A stretch of DNA of 13,499 nt from an uncultured beta proteobacterium (GTDB lineage: Bacteria > Pseudomonadota > Gammaproteobacteria > Burkholderiales > Burkholderiaceae), in the NCBI GenBank assembly GCA_903944255.1, contig CAJARE010000269.1:1-13499 (forward strand), read 5' to 3'. A program made the position numbers and the translations under genes. Positions within the stretch are counted from its first letter, which is position 1, and each line of letters opens with the position of its first letter. The notes beneath the pieces are model-generated. The model searched no databases. It worked only from the letters and a program-made list of their open reading frames with translations, and was not told the origin of the DNA. Below are positions 13,290 through 13,499 of this stretch, piece after piece.

Positions 13290-13499
13290 CTATTGCTCGC
13301 CCTTGTTGCGAGAGGTATCGATACCTAGCGCTTTGAGCTTGCGATATAGATGAGTTCGCTCAAGACCAGTGTAGTCCGAAATCTTAGTCATACTTCCACC
13401 CATGATTTGCATTTGATGCTCAAAATAAGCCTTCTCAAACAAATCACGCGCCTCTCTCAAGGGAAGATCAAAATAGTTTTTTGCAATTCCACTAATGTA
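13290..13499 (-). CDS. ntrX: NtrX/NtrC-type response regulator, C-terminal end (partial)
   Basis: The last 69 residues of a sigma-54-dependent response regulator; the N-terminal receiver and AAA+ domains lie beyond the window. The visible part starts with the end of the AAA+ region and linker (DLPLREARDLFEKAYFEHQM) and ends in a Fis-type helix-turn-helix (GGSMTKISDYTGLERTHLYRKLKALGIDTSRNKGEQ). The LERTHLYRKLKALGID recognition helix is close to NtrX. NtrX-type proteins work with the NtrY sensor kinase in nitrogen and redox control in proteobacteria. The frame has no upstream start in view because it is cut at the window edge. Symbol given by resemblance of the C-terminus only. Confidence 0.8.
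   Translation of the reverse strand, partial: YISGIAKNYFDLPLREARDLFEKAYFEHQMQIMGGSMTKISDYTGLERTHLYRKLKALGIDTSRNKGEQ

Noticed and set aside
1..13499. CRISPR array, insertion sequence or phage genes
   Set aside because: No regularly spaced repeats, transposase, integrase or structural phage genes were seen.

Overview
The window looks like chromosomal DNA of a moderately AT-rich betaproteobacterium. Polynucleobacter or a close Burkholderiaceae relative is my best guess, from the overall gene style, an E. coli-type YcaO fused to OsmC, and an NtrX-like C-terminus at the right edge. This is inference, not a database match. Bases 1-12 equal the end of a standard Illumina adapter, so the window starts at a real contig edge with untrimmed adapter.

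Left part (1-1981): two tiny secreted-peptide genes on the minus strand flank an outer-membrane beta-barrel gene. The peptides share an almost identical signal sequence but have unrelated mature parts. A divergent TetR-family regulator sits upstream, with two related inverted half-site clusters in the shared intergenic region. These tiny genes are the most unusual content of the window. Middle-left (2040-3970): three small EF-hand calcium-binding proteins. Two are secreted and form a tandem duplication that includes about 270 bp of upstream DNA; the third is membrane-anchored with three EF-hands. A dispersed intergenic repeat lies between them.

Middle (4210-7714): a divergent pair of transporters (AEC permease, MHS-family symporter) is separated by about 460 bp holding a truncated tRNA-like 5' half and a strong hairpin. 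A small hypothetical gene and a MarR-like winged-helix gene follow, both preceded by striking palindromes.

Right part (7832-13177): a minus-strand cluster runs OsmC-YcaO fusion, HXXEE membrane protein, FAD/NAD(P)-binding oxidoreductase, a possible 49-codon small ORF, and a protein with a COQ4 zinc motif behind a TerB-like N-terminal domain. The tight spacing of the first three suggests one operon. The YcaO part is colinear with E. coli YcaO, which is linked to ribosomal protein S12 methylthiolation. The oxidoreductase and the COQ4-like protein suggest a redox or quinone-linked role, but that is a guess. The last gene is the 3' end of an NtrX-type response regulator.
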